Origin: Prevotella sp. CAG:1058
Lineage (GTDB): Bacteria > Bacteroidota > Bacteroidia > Bacteroidales > Bacteroidaceae
Assembly (NCBI GenBank): GCA_000433175.1
Contig: HF986740.1
Location: 1-21,919, forward strand
Direction of reading: 5' to 3'
Length of the DNA: 21,919 nucleotides
Of the stretch, positions 1 through 9,358 are shown one piece after another (the stretch's first letter is position 1; each line of letters starts with the position of its first letter). The notes under the pieces are model-generated. The model was given only the letters and a program-made list of their open reading frames with translations. It made no database searches and had not been told where the DNA came from. Made by a program: the position numbers and the translations under genes.

Positions 1-170
1 AAAACGGTGTAAAGTATTTCTGTATTAAGTCACAGCGGCAAAAGCATTGTGCAAGACATGGAATCAGGGCATCAGCACATACGGATATCGAATGAGATTT
101 ACACATCACAACCGCCTCAAAAAACCGCCCAACATGGAAGGAATAAATAAAGCAAGGCAAAATAAAAAAA

Positions 171-202
171 GCAAGACGCGCTGCTGATATTGCGCGTCTT
201 GC
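171..202 (-). terminator. Intrinsic terminator after susD-like gene
   Basis: A perfect 10-bp inverted repeat (171-180 with 193-202) encloses a 12-nt loop. Read on the minus strand, the stem is followed directly by a run of seven T (170-164). It lies about 60 nt beyond the SusD-like stop codon and closes the DUF5123 lipoprotein-SusC-SusD operon. Positions 1-162 show no gene I can support. Confidence 0.88.
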
Positions 203-262
203 CTTATTTTAATAGCGGAAGCATTAAGAATGTCTTAAGACTTCCAAGCTTATCACCTGAAC

Positions 263-2458
263 TTATTCAGCCAACGGGTCAAATGTACCGTTTGCACCAC
301 CGTTGTTATAATCTTCCCAACCGATAGTCTGCTCCACTGAATTCATGTTGCTCTGAGCTCCACGAGGCAGACCGAGGAAGTAATAACGCGGCAGGAAGTT
401 AATATACAGATTGACCTGGTTCTGGTCGCGGCTGTCGCCCTTCTTGTCCTTGCGCACAAGGTTTGCATCATACCAACCCTTCAGAGTCTCGAGCTGCGGG
501 GCAAGGTCTTTACGCATGTCTACGCCTGCGCAACGCTCGACATCCTTAAGCGGATCGCTGTCAAATGTAGTGCCGCCAAGACCGTCGCTATGGTCATTGT
601 TAACACGGAACTCCATATTCTCGCGACGCTGGCCGTTGAGTTGTGTGAATCCAAGCCATGTACAAGTGTTGCCACCCCAACCTGTAAGCGTCCATGTAGA
701 AGGCGCACCGTCAATAGAGTTGAAGCTCTTTCCTCCGTCGTACAGAAGCCAACGGCGGCAGTCGTCAAAGCGCTTTCCCTCGTATGCGAACTCAATCTGG
801 CGCTCGTAAAGTATTGCTGACATACATGCAGCCTGGTCACTTGCCAGACTTGCCTGGAGACCGCAGTCGCCGGTATAGCCGGCACGCATGCGTATCTGCT
901 TGAGATATTCTACAGCCTCGTCCATGTGGCCTGCACCACAAGCAACCTCAGCAAGGTTAAGCAACACTTCTGCATAACGAAGTTCGATGTACGGCTGGGC
1001 TGAATATGCGAAACCACCGTTGCTTGCAGTTGCGTTATAATTGCCGTAAAGCGGATTGGTGTTTATGTCCAAATCGTCAGAGCGCTTGCGCACATACACG
1101 CCGCTGTTGCTTTGCAGCAGGTTGTCGGCAGCATACTCGTTGCTGCTATTGTCGTTATCACGGTCTTCAGCGCTGGTGTACCATACATAGTTCCAAAGTA
1201 CATAGTTGGTACCATTGTCGTAAGACGGGTTGTTAGGATTCTTTTCCTGCAAAGTGTTGTTACCGTTATATGCCCAACGGAAACCGGGGAACGCAAACGT
1301 ACGGTAGAAACGCGGGTCGCGGTTCATGAACGGATGCTCGCGGTCGTACTCGTATGAAGAGGCGTCAAGTTTCTTATACGTGTTGGCTGTAGCCGGACGC
1401 TTACCGTCGGCCATCGGGAACATGTCGACAAGCATGGCTGAAGCGTTCTTTCCTGAGCCAGAAGTATTGCTCGGGCGGATATAACGCTCCCAGCTGTTGT
1501 TCTTCTGCTGGTCGCCAGTCTGTATCGTGTTGAACAATGTAACGAATACAGCCTCAGGGTTGGCAGTTGTACGCTGGTTGAACTGGTTTGCAAAGTCCGA
1601 ACCGTTTACATTGTTTGTAGTCTGGTAAAGACCGTAACCACAAGCCTTGATTGAGTCAAGCTCGGCTGTCATAACCTCGTATGCCTTCTGCCAGCGGCTT
1701 TCGTCATTGGCACGGTTGAACAACGGACTTGCCCACAACAGCAGCACACGTCCCTTGAGTGCAAGCGCAGTACCTGTTGTTACACGTCCCCAATCGGTTG
1801 TCGCCCATCCGCCATTCATTGTTTTAGCAGCAAGCATCTTGGCTGAACGATCAAGGTCTTCACACATGAATTCGATACACTCCTTGGTCGTGTTACGGAG
1901 ATTGACAACACCCTCAACAGGGTCCTGAACCTCAGTTACGATTGGCACTCCGCCATAGAACTTCACAAGGTTGTAATAACACCATGCACGGAAGAAGTAA
2001 ACCTGACCGAGCAACTCGTCTTTCTGTTCCTGTGGAAGTGTTCCTTCAGAAATTCCCTTTATAACATCGTTGATGTTACGGATACGACCGAAAGAGTTTG
2101 CCTGGATATTGTTAGGAGTTCCAAAGAAGTAGTCAGGAGTCGCCGTACCGGTCATGGTATTCAACGGGTTCTGCGGATCAAGGAAAGCACTGAAACCGCT
2201 GTACTCCTCAGTCGACTTACCGGCATTGTCATTGCTGCCCGAAGAAGGATACTGCCAAGTGATGTCAGAGTTAGTAGTCGGAAGACACCAACTATAAACA
2301 TCGTTTACACGGAGCTGAGCTCCGGTGTAATCGTTGTAAATTTCTCCTGTTACGTTGTCGTAATTCTTCTTGTCCTCCAAAAATTCGTCGCTACACGCAG
2401 TAAACGCAAGGCAAGAAGCAAGACCGAAACCGAACAGTTTTAATATATTTGTATTCAT
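263..2458 (-). CDS. SusD/RagB-family outer-membrane glycan-binding lipoprotein
   Basis: This is the surface glycan-binding partner that caps a SusC transporter and delivers oligosaccharides to it. I chose the ATG at 2458 (731 residues) over an in-frame ATG at 2485, because the lipoprotein signal begins at MNTNILKLFGFGLAS and the lipobox FTAC follows at once. The mature N-terminus CSDEFLED is acidic, like surface-export signals of Bacteroidetes lipoproteins. SusD hallmarks include the TPR helix YFFRAWCYYNLVKFYGG with GVPIV, the helix PYIELRYAEVLLNLAEVA, and ERQIEFAYEGKRFDDCRRW near the C-terminus. It starts 34 nt after the SusC stop and is the last gene before the terminator. At 731 residues it is longer than the usual 500-600, with the extra length in loops. 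The family call is secure; the ligand is not known. Confidence 0.95.
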   Translation of the reverse strand: MNTNILKLFGFGLASCLAFTACSDEFLEDKKNYDNVTGEIYNDYTGAQLRVNDVYSWCLPTTNSDITWQYPSSGSNDNAGKSTEEYSGFSAFLDPQNPLNTMTGTATPDYFFGTPNNIQANSFGRIRNINDVIKGISEGTLPQEQKDELLGQVYFFRAWCYYNLVKFYGGVPIVTEVQDPVEGVVNLRNTTKECIEFMCEDLDRSAKMLAAKTMNGGWATTDWGRVTTGTALALKGRVLLLWASPLFNRANDESRWQKAYEVMTAELDSIKACGYGLYQTTNNVNGSDFANQFNQRTTANPEAVFVTLFNTIQTGDQQKNNSWERYIRPSNTSGSGKNASAMLVDMFPMADGKRPATANTYKKLDASSYEYDREHPFMNRDPRFYRTFAFPGFRWAYNGNNTLQEKNPNNPSYDNGTNYVLWNYVWYTSAEDRDNDNSSNEYAADNLLQSNSGVYVRKRSDDLDINTNPLYGNYNATASNGGFAYSAQPYIELRYAEVLLNLAEVACGAGHMDEAVEYLKQIRMRAGYTGDCGLQASLASDQAACMSAILYERQIEFAYEGKRFDDCRRWLLYDGGKSFNSIDGAPSTWTLTGWGGNTCTWLGFTQLNGQRRENMEFRVNNDHSDGLGGTTFDSDPLKDVERCAGVDMRKDLAPQLETLKGWYDANLVRKDKKGDSRDQNQVNLYINFLPRYYFLGLPRGAQSNMNSVEQTIGWEDYNNGGANGTFDPLAE

Positions 2459-2492
2459 CTTTACTTTCTGTTTGATAATTGTCATGAATGAA

Positions 2493-5400
2493 TTAGAATG
2501 ACAGGTTCACACCTACCGTGAACTGCCTCAATACAGGGTAAGAGCCGTAACTGCACATCGGGTCGATGTAGTTGTCTGGATACGGATTGTAGAAGCTCAG
2601 GAGGTTCTGTCCTGTAATATTTACACGCGCGCTCTGTATACCAATCTTCTTTACAAGATTTGACGGAATAGTATAAGCCAGGGTCAGACGGTTAAGCTTT
2701 ACACGTGTGCCGCTTACACGCCAGAACGAAGATGTACGAGCATTGACGCTCTGATACTGGAGGTTAGGCAGGCTTCCGTCACGGTTTTCTGCTACGAGAA
2801 TGTGGCCGTCTGCGTCACGTATTTCTTGGTAAGAGTACATATTGTCAACATTCCAGAATGAAGGCATGTTTGTGAATTCCAAATCGCCTACACCGTCACC
2901 AGACTCAAGTGCGGCACCATCGATAAAGCTGTATCCACCCCATGAAGCATTAAGCTGTGCAGAAAGTGAGAATCCTTTCCAGTCGGCACCGAGGTTCATA
3001 GTCACTCCATAAGGATTTGAGCGGTTAGAGAGACAAACCTGGTCAAGGTCTGCGTCAACGACACCATCAGGACCAGCATAGCTGCCATCTGTCTGCTGAG
3101 GTCCGCGAATGTCCTTATAGATAAGCATACCCGGACGAACCTGATCTTTACTCATACCAAGATAACTTGTGATGTTATTCTCTGCAAAATACTCCTCGAT
3201 ATCCTGGAAGCTGCGGAACATACCAACACACTGCAAGCCCCAAAGACCTATATCTGTACGTCCGCCTTTTCTGATTTGACGGTAGATATAGTCTGTCGCC
3301 CAGTCCATGTTGAGAACTTTGTTGTCAGTATAACCTGTGTTGATTCCAATCTTATACTTGAAGTCTTTTCCAATCTTATCACGCCAAGTAATGCCAAGCT
3401 CGTATCCCCAACTGTCCATCTCACCGAGGTTAACAGAAGCTGACTGAGTACCGATTGTAGCCTCGATAGCCTGACTTATGTTCATAAGCATTTCGCGGTT
3501 CCACTCACGATACATATCGAATGTAACAGAAAGACGGCTGTTCAACACATTGAAATCCAAACCGAAGTTTGCCTTGTAAACCTTATCCCAATGTACGTCA
3601 CGGTTAACAGCAGAGTTATTGCGGTTAATAGTGATACGGCGTAAACTGCCACTATCCATTCCTGTACCGAACACAGGACCACGGTTAGCATCCTGTGCAT
3701 AAACCTGCATCCATTGCCACGGTGCGATGTTATCACGACCTGTAAGACCGAATGAGCCACGGAGCTTCAAGAAATCAACCCAAGGCAGGGCCTTCTTAAA
3801 CCAATTCTCCTCTGACATAACCCAGCCCAAGCTACCTGACGGGAACACACCCCAATAATTCTCAGGAGCAAATTTGGTTGAAGCGTCTGAACGAATAAGG
3901 AATTCTGCAAGATACTTGTCAGCATATGCATAATTCAAACGGCCAATGTAAGAGAGTGTACCGGATTCACTGCGGGTGAATGTTATCACCTGGGTATTTG
4001 CCTCAGCAGAATTTGACTGTCCGGTTGTGAACGAGTAAGGATCAGAAACCATTGCGTACAAATACTCACTTTCAGCCTCAGACTTTTCTATTGAGAACAA
4101 TGCACCAACACTGTGCTGGCCGAAATCGCGGTTGTAAGAAGCCGTGAAGTTCATCTGGTAGTTATCCGTACGTGTCATCGAGCGGTTGAGCTGCGAAGGA
4201 TCACCATTGGCAATGGTATGACGGATAAGATTACTCTCGGCAATGAACGGAGCATAATCCTGTCCTTCCACTGGAGTATACAAGTGCTGACCGCTACCAG
4301 GACGAGTCATCATCGTATAAACATCATACTCCGAACCGTACTGGTTAGTCTTGTCTGTATTGATACTCTTCGAGTAAGAGAAACGTAACTTAAGACCCTT
4401 GAGGATGTTGCTCCAGCCGAAGTCATAGTTAATGCTTGCATTAACATTGAGGTTAGAGTTCATGGTACGGCTATAATCGCCATTATTACGAAGCTCGCTG
4501 AACGAATAGTTCTGGTTGTCATCTATCTGCGAGTTGCTTATACCATAAGCTGCAATAGGCAGGCCGTTTACATACTCCGGAATATAGCGAGGACGTGTGA
4601 GCAGGATATTATAGTCCTTCTCGTTTGAAGTTCCACCTACTTTAATATAAGGAGAATTTTTCTTTCCATAGTCGCCTGATACACTCAAATTAGCTCCCAA
4701 CCATTTGCTTACCTTGACGTCTACCCCTGCACGATAGTTCCAACGGTCGTAGTCAAGATTGCCAAGGTTACCGTCCTGGTCGAAGTAAGAGAGACTTGCG
4801 AAATAGCTGGCCTTCTCAGTAGCACCGCTCAAGTTAACGCTGTGCTTCATTGTGAAACCAACATCCCAGTACTTGTCAAGCAAATTATAATTGAGTGCTT
4901 TCATCGCGTTAAGTTCATCAGCCTGATACAAGTCTGTCAGACGGTTGAGGTCCGTATTAGTCGGGTCTGCAGCTGCAACAGCATTGTACAAACGGCCATA
5001 CTCGTATGCGCTGAGCATCTTCGGGTGTGAAACGGCATCAGTAAAACCGAATGTTCCGCTATAAGATATGCGCGGGGCACCAATCTTTCCCTTCTTAGTT
5101 GTAACGAGGATTACACCGTTTGCCGCACGTGCACCGTAAACAGCGGCAGACGCATCCTTCAATACAGAAATGCTCTCAACCTCAGAGGGGTCAAGATTGT
5201 TGAAAGCCTCGGCACCGAGGTTCTGCATAACATTACCAACCTTTACGTCGTTAGGATAAATGTATCCGTCAATAACGAACAGAGGCTGCTGTGCAGTACT
5301 ACCGACATCGCCGAGCGAGTTGGTATCGCGGATGTAGATTGTAGCATTCTCGCCCGGACGGGTGTTGCCACCACTAACGCTAAGACCGTTTACAAGTCCT

Positions 5401-5819
5401 TCAAGTGTGCTGGCGAGTCCGCCTGACGTCATGTCCTGAATCTCGTCCATAGGTACCGTAGCAACAGAACCGGTCAAGTGGGCTTTCTTCTGGACACCGT
5501 AACCAACGACTACAAGCTCGTCAAGGTTTTGTGCGTCCTCCTTAAGCTGAACCCTTCCACCTGCTGTTACAGTCTGAGGGACGTAGCCTATATATGACAC
5601 CGTTATTTTAGCTCCTTTGGGAGCCTTAATTACATAATTACCGTCAAGGTCGGTTATTACGCCGCCCTTCTGTCCTTCAACTCGGACAGACGCACCGATA
5701 ATCGGTTCGCCGTTCTGGTCGACTACAGTTCCCTTGATGTCCGTGTTCTGTGCAAGAGCCGGAACAGCCGCAAAGGCCATGAAACCGAAGCATAAACTGG
5801 CTATGAATTTTCTTTTCAT
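2493..5819 (-). CDS. SusC/RagA-family TonB-dependent outer-membrane transporter
   Basis: This protein of 1108 residues imports oligosaccharides across the outer membrane using TonB-ExbBD energy. Order of parts: signal peptide (MKRKFIASLCFGF...ALA, about residues 1-23); a CarboxypepD_reg-like beta-sandwich (about 25-105, with IKGTVVDQNGEPIIGASV); the SusC signature DELVVVGYG acting as TonB box (about 107); a plug domain with PLFVIDGYIYP and ISVLKDASAAVYGARAANG; and a long beta-barrel ending in a terminal phenylalanine (VGVNLSF). It starts 27 nt after the DUF5123 lipoprotein stop and 34 nt before SusD, so the three are very probably co-transcribed. No frameshift or missing motif is visible. Family and function are secure; the substrate is inferred only from neighbours. 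Confidence 0.97.
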   Translation of the reverse strand: MKRKFIASLCFGFMAFAAVPALAQNTDIKGTVVDQNGEPIIGASVRVEGQKGGVITDLDGNYVIKAPKGAKITVSYIGYVPQTVTAGGRVQLKEDAQNLDELVVVGYGVQKKAHLTGSVATVPMDEIQDMTSGGLASTLEGLVNGLSVSGGNTRPGENATIYIRDTNSLGDVGSTAQQPLFVIDGYIYPNDVKVGNVMQNLGAEAFNNLDPSEVESISVLKDASAAVYGARAANGVILVTTKKGKIGAPRISYSGTFGFTDAVSHPKMLSAYEYGRLYNAVAAADPTNTDLNRLTDLYQADELNAMKALNYNLLDKYWDVGFTMKHSVNLSGATEKASYFASLSYFDQDGNLGNLDYDRWNYRAGVDVKVSKWLGANLSVSGDYGKKNSPYIKVGGTSNEKDYNILLTRPRYIPEYVNGLPIAAYGISNSQIDDNQNYSFSELRNNGDYSRTMNSNLNVNASINYDFGWSNILKGLKLRFSYSKSINTDKTNQYGSEYDVYTMMTRPGSGQHLYTPVEGQDYAPFIAESNLIRHTIANGDPSQLNRSMTRTDNYQMNFTASYNRDFGQHSVGALFSIEKSEAESEYLYAMVSDPYSFTTGQSNSAEANTQVITFTRSESGTLSYIGRLNYAYADKYLAEFLIRSDASTKFAPENYWGVFPSGSLGWVMSEENWFKKALPWVDFLKLRGSFGLTGRDNIAPWQWMQVYAQDANRGPVFGTGMDSGSLRRITINRNNSAVNRDVHWDKVYKANFGLDFNVLNSRLSVTFDMYREWNREMLMNISQAIEATIGTQSASVNLGEMDSWGYELGITWRDKIGKDFKYKIGINTGYTDNKVLNMDWATDYIYRQIRKGGRTDIGLWGLQCVGMFRSFQDIEEYFAENNITSYLGMSKDQVRPGMLIYKDIRGPQQTDGSYAGPDGVVDADLDQVCLSNRSNPYGVTMNLGADWKGFSLSAQLNASWGGYSFIDGAALESGDGVGDLEFTNMPSFWNVDNMYSYQEIRDADGHILVAENRDGSLPNLQYQSVNARTSSFWRVSGTRVKLNRLTLAYTIPSNLVKKIGIQSARVNITGQNLLSFYNPYPDNYIDPMCSYGSYPVLRQFTVGVNLSF

Positions 5820-5846
5820 ATCTTGTGTTTCTTTTGTTACTGATTA

Positions 5847-7313
5847 TTAATTAGCAGGAAGCCAACGCGGGTCACCCGTGCGTTTCGACAGCTGTTCAGA
5901 ACCACCTACGGTGAAATCGCCATTGGTTGGATCTGCAAACATCGGGTCAGACTCAATGGCCGTAGCGCTATCGTCATAACCGCTTACAACACCATCGGTG
6001 CTCTCAAATGCTCCGTCATACATATATGTATTGTTAGCAAAGTTTCTGTTAGCCGTACCTTGACGTCCAGCGAGGAAACGACGTGTTATCTGGTTGCTAC
6101 CACAGTTTACGAAGATACAGTTTGTCATGTTCCAGAAAGAAGTGTTGCGTCCGGCAAAACCACTGTAGTTGCCCCACTGGCCGCTATATGCAACATTATA
6201 GAACGTAGAGTTGCTGTAAGTTATTGAATTTGAAGAATAACCGCCGCGGTCACAACGGGCAGAGTTGCTGTACTGTACAAAATACTTTGAATCTGCGCCG
6301 TCTACACCGTAGAACGTAGACTTGTCAACTGTCAGGTCATTGATGAATCCTGTCTCAAAACGTATGATACCACTGCATTCCGTACCAGTCAACTGCACTA
6401 CACAATTACGGATAATAGCTGTACCAACACAATACTTGACTTTATTATCGTAAATAAAATAATTGTTAACGCCTGTAATCTTGCAATTCTCAATCAACAA
6501 AGACTGTTGTATGTCATAATAATTCTGGCTACCGCTTATTACGCCCATTGTACTTTCGTCAGGAGTCTCTGAGTAAGCAATGAAAGGATCGGTTGAAGCC
6601 GAACAGTCAAAATTGACATTCTTGATAGACATTCCGGTTGCTGTACTAATGCTAGCATTGCCTGTCATCTTTATCGTAGCAGGATTATTCTGATCAGTAG
6701 TACGCAACTGTACACGTTTGTTGCCAAAGTCAACACTTCCTGACATGGTGTATTGGCCGCCTGCAACGAGGTCATAAGCCATTTCCTTATCCTTAGCCTC
6801 GTCCGGCATTGGATTTTCTGCAATGAATGCAGTTATGTCAGAGCCTTCAGGTATAGTAGCAAGTGCAGCTGTAAAGCTGTTGAACGCTACTAAAGTAGCT
6901 GATTCAGCTTCCGTATTGTTCAGCTCCTTATTCCCCATGGCTTTGATGCTGAATGTATAATTATGGTCAGCTTCACGGAAAACTGCTATCTGACAACGGT
7001 CTATCAGAGAGTCCTGAATTCCGTCAACTACAGCAGGATTCTCAGCATCCGTGACATCCATAACCGTACACTCATAACCTCCGGCACCTTTAACGACGTC
7101 CCAAACAATGACCGTCTGCGAACCATCTGCAGATGCAGAGATGCTGATATTATCAGCCGTAGGAGAGACCAGGGTGATACCGGAAACACTGCTGCTCCAT
7201 CTCTCGTCATCGTCGAAACCATCTTGCGCGCACGAAGATAAAAGCAGAGCCCCTACAGCTGCGACCGATAGCAGGCGTGCTTTTCTCCAAAGTGAAAAAT
7301 GATTCTTTTTCAT
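5847..7313 (-). CDS. DUF5123/DUF4957-type surface lipoprotein with FnIII-like N-terminus
   Basis: This is a putative surface glycan-binding or glycan-active lipoprotein of 488 residues. I chose the ATG at 7313 over 7325 because the basic n-region MKKNHFSLWRKAR and hydrophobic stretch follow directly. The lipobox is LLSSC and the mature start CAQDGFDDDE is acidic, as expected for surface export. A fibronectin-III-like region (about residues 40-135, with IVWDVVKGAGGYECTV) precedes a DUF4957/DUF5123-like right-handed beta-helix with repeated N-C-x-I/V and STFYN rungs, ending in SDPMFADP and RTGDPRWLP. It is the first gene of the SusCD operon, a slot more often held by SusC itself. A close soluble paralog lies at 7642-8826. 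In other Bacteroidetes this family often sits beside pectin lyases; whether it binds or cuts is unknown. Confidence 0.85.
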   Translation of the reverse strand: MKKNHFSLWRKARLLSVAAVGALLLSSCAQDGFDDDERWSSSVSGITLVSPTADNISISASADGSQTVIVWDVVKGAGGYECTVMDVTDAENPAVVDGIQDSLIDRCQIAVFREADHNYTFSIKAMGNKELNNTEAESATLVAFNSFTAALATIPEGSDITAFIAENPMPDEAKDKEMAYDLVAGGQYTMSGSVDFGNKRVQLRTTDQNNPATIKMTGNASISTATGMSIKNVNFDCSASTDPFIAYSETPDESTMGVISGSQNYYDIQQSLLIENCKITGVNNYFIYDNKVKYCVGTAIIRNCVVQLTGTECSGIIRFETGFINDLTVDKSTFYGVDGADSKYFVQYSNSARCDRGGYSSNSITYSNSTFYNVAYSGQWGNYSGFAGRNTSFWNMTNCIFVNCGSNQITRRFLAGRQGTANRNFANNTYMYDGAFESTDGVVSGYDDSATAIESDPMFADPTNGDFTVGGSEQLSKRTGDPRWLPAN

Positions 7314-7443
7314 AATTTTATCCATTTAATTATTTGTTATAAATATATTTATTTGATTTGCCTATGTTCCAATTCACAGCTTTATGTTTTTTTATTTGCA
7401 ATACATTAATATTCACATTAATGCACGACATGCTTTTGATTTT

Positions 7444-7466
7444 GACGTACAAAGTAAATAAATGTA
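7444..7466 (-). promoter_or_regulatory. Shared element TACA-N13-TACGTC, site 1 (SusCD operon)
   Basis: On the minus strand TACA (7466-7463) and TACGTC (7449-7444) are separated by exactly 13 nt. Copies with the same spacing lie at 10943-10965, 13618-13640 and 17410-17432, each upstream of another gene. This copy is 130 nt before the lipoprotein start at 7313 and overlaps a housekeeping-type promoter. It could be an ECF-type promoter or an operator. Confidence 0.6.
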
Positions 7467-7480
7467 ATCAAAATTTCAAA
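7450..7480 (-). promoter_or_regulatory. Putative Bacteroidetes primary-sigma promoter of lipoprotein-SusC-SusD operon
   Basis: On the minus strand, a TTTG -33 element (7480-7477) and a -7 element TTACTTTG (7457-7450, one mismatch to TAnnTTTG) are spaced 19 nt apart, which fits the Bacteroidetes consensus. Transcription would begin near 7443, giving a leader of about 130 nt before the ATG at 7313. Confidence 0.5.
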
Positions 7481-7525
7481 AAAATGTTTAGATAAAATAT
7501 TGTTTAAGACTGAAAAACGCACAAA

Positions 7526-7576
7526 CCCGAGTTTGTTACCCAACCAGACTCATATTAGCCCGGTAACAAACTCGGG
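7526..7576 (-). terminator. Terminator hairpin with 15-bp perfect stem
   Basis: The arms 7526-7540 and 7562-7576 are perfectly complementary over 15 bp with a 21-nt loop. The hairpin is 66 nt past the stop of the soluble DUF5123-type gene and before the next promoter. On the minus strand it is followed by TTTG and, slightly later, five T. The T-tract is weaker than at the other terminators here, so some readthrough into the SusCD operon is possible. Confidence 0.7.
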
Positions 7577-7641
7577 ATTTTGCCGTTTACAGTTACAGAA
7601 GTCAACAAGCCATACTTAATACGTTGGCTTCAGCCATAAAA

Positions 7642-8826
7642 TCATTCAGCTGCAAGCCAGCGCGGGTCGCCGGTCCTCCTTGCCTGCTGTTCTGCTCCGC
7701 CAACAGTGAAGTCGCCGTTTGCAGGATCGGCAAACATCGGGTCGCTCTTTATGGCTGTGCCGCTCTTGTCGAAGTTCTCCTCGCTGTCGTAAGTGCCGGT
7801 GGCAGCATCCTTCAGATATGTGTTGTTTGCAAAAGTTATCACTGGATTAGTGCTGAAGCTACCTCCGATGAAACGACGTGCAATGTCGGCTGCACAATCA
7901 ACAAAGATACAATCTGTCATCACGAAAGTTGAAGTCTTCTTACCGCTGAATCCGCTGTAATTAGCCCACTGGCCGCTACCTGCGATGTTGTAGAATGTGC
8001 TATTTGTAAAGTTTACATAGTTCATCTCATAACCGCCGCGGTCAGCACGTCCTGAGTTGTTGTACTGTACAAAGTACTTTGCATCGCTCTCAGCACTTGC
8101 CTGCCAGAATGTTGAATTATGTACAGTAAGGTCATTGATGAATCCAGCCTTGAAATAAACCACCGCATTGCTGCTTACGCCTGTTGCGGAAGAAGATGTC
8201 AGCTTAACGACAGTGTTGTCAATAATGCAAGTTTCGAGACAATATTTTACATTGTCATCATATATTAACTGTGCATTCACACCGTCAATCTTACAGTTCG
8301 CGATTTGGAGGGTTCCCATAATGTTAAAGTAGTCACCGGCTCCTGTAGCTCCGACAAGTGTTGAATCCGGATTAGCCGACAATTTAATGAAAGCTGCGTT
8401 TGAAGCCGAGCAGTCGAAATTAACGCCGTTAACTGTCAAGGGCGCATAAGTGCGGAGACTAGCATCTGCTGTAAGCGTAACAGTAGCTGGATTGGCTGCG
8501 TCGACGGTATATAGATTTGCATTCATTGAAGCAAAATCGATGTCGCCTGACATTGTGTACTGGCCACCGGCAGCAAGGGGTATTGCTACAACCGAATCAG
8601 CCAAAGAACTTGCATTCTCTGCATACCATGCAGTAAGGTCGGTTCCAGAGGGAACTGTCTCTACGGCTTCCGGCATTTCGGCAAACGTTATGCGGTCTAC
8701 ATCGTCGGCGTTGATTTCAGTCACGGTGCCGTCAACTTTGTGAATCTGCATTATATAGCTTTGCGCATTAGCGGTAAGTGCTACTGAAGCGAAGGCTACG
8801 GCTATTGATAAAATTTTCTTTTTCAT
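7642..8826 (-). CDS. Secreted DUF5123/DUF4957-type beta-helix protein, soluble paralog
   Basis: This 394-residue secreted protein is probably a glycan-binding or glycan-active beta-helix protein. A signal peptide (MKKKILSIAVAFASVALTANA) ends before Gln22 and there is no lipobox cysteine. Residues 22-50 form a short module (MQIHKVDGTVTEI, DDVDRITF) also seen, in looser form, at the start of the neighbouring 166-residue protein. The rest matches the lipoprotein at 5847-7313 along its length: both share GGQYTMSG, VNFDCSAS, GFINDLTV, SDPMFADP and RTGDPRWL. The lipoprotein's FnIII-like part is absent. It starts 31 nt after the 166-residue gene, so the two form an operon. Paralogy is clear; the biochemical role is not. 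Confidence 0.82.
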   Translation of the reverse strand: MKKKILSIAVAFASVALTANAQSYIMQIHKVDGTVTEINADDVDRITFAEMPEAVETVPSGTDLTAWYAENASSLADSVVAIPLAAGGQYTMSGDIDFASMNANLYTVDAANPATVTLTADASLRTYAPLTVNGVNFDCSASNAAFIKLSANPDSTLVGATGAGDYFNIMGTLQIANCKIDGVNAQLIYDDNVKYCLETCIIDNTVVKLTSSSATGVSSNAVVYFKAGFINDLTVHNSTFWQASAESDAKYFVQYNNSGRADRGGYEMNYVNFTNSTFYNIAGSGQWANYSGFSGKKTSTFVMTDCIFVDCAADIARRFIGGSFSTNPVITFANNTYLKDAATGTYDSEENFDKSGTAIKSDPMFADPANGDFTVGGAEQQARRTGDPRWLAAE

Positions 8827-8857
8827 GGTGATGATATTTTTAAAACATTGTTTTTTT

Positions 8858-9358
8858 TTACTTATTAAACACTTTGTAAGTTACTGAAGGTGTGCGCAAT
8901 ATGTAAACACGGCCATTGCCAAGCGCACGGAGGTCGACTGTAACGGAGCCGTCAGTACCGGCTTTTGCCGAAACTACGCAGACACCATCGGCCGTATACA
9001 CACCGACACTTGCCCCAGGAGCAAGTCCTGTCACGCAGGCTTTGCCTTCTGCAAGGCTCAACACGGCCTTAGCCTCGAGCTTGTCAACAGCTGTCGGGAT
9101 GTCTTCTTTAGTTACAAACTTGTAGTCTGCTACGTCGGCAATCGCAACAGAAAGCGTCTGACTGGCAGACTCTACGGTCAACATTCCGCCGTCAAGAGTT
9201 ATGACGGGAGATTCACTCAGAGCAAACGATGTCTCTGTTCCGCTGTTTTCAGTTACGAGCAGATACTGCTTGACTTCTGCACTGGCTAACACTGCCGTAG
9301 ATACCAATGCAAGCAACAAAACAGCGATTGTTCTTAATAATGTTTTTCGCTTTGCCAT
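8858..9358 (-). CDS. Small secreted protein, module plus C-terminal sorting-like domain
   Basis: I do not recognise a named family for this 166-residue protein. It has a signal peptide (MAKRKTLLRTIAVLLLALVSTAVLASA), then a short strand-rich module (about residues 29-82: QYLLVTENSGTETSFAL, then VADYKFV). The C-terminal half (about 95-166) resembles the type A sorting domains of the type IX secretion system: ASVGVYTADGVCVVS, a turn, VDLRALGNGRVYILR, and a final KVFNK. No catalytic or binding domain lies between, so it looks like a sorting domain without cargo. It precedes the soluble DUF5123-type gene by 31 nt. No convincing promoter was found upstream. It could be a surface-anchoring partner or a trimmed remnant of a larger protein. 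Confidence 0.72.
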   Translation of the reverse strand: MAKRKTLLRTIAVLLLALVSTAVLASAEVKQYLLVTENSGTETSFALSESPVITLDGGMLTVESASQTLSVAIADVADYKFVTKEDIPTAVDKLEAKAVLSLAEGKACVTGLAPGASVGVYTADGVCVVSAKAGTDGSVTVDLRALGNGRVYILRTPSVTYKVFNK

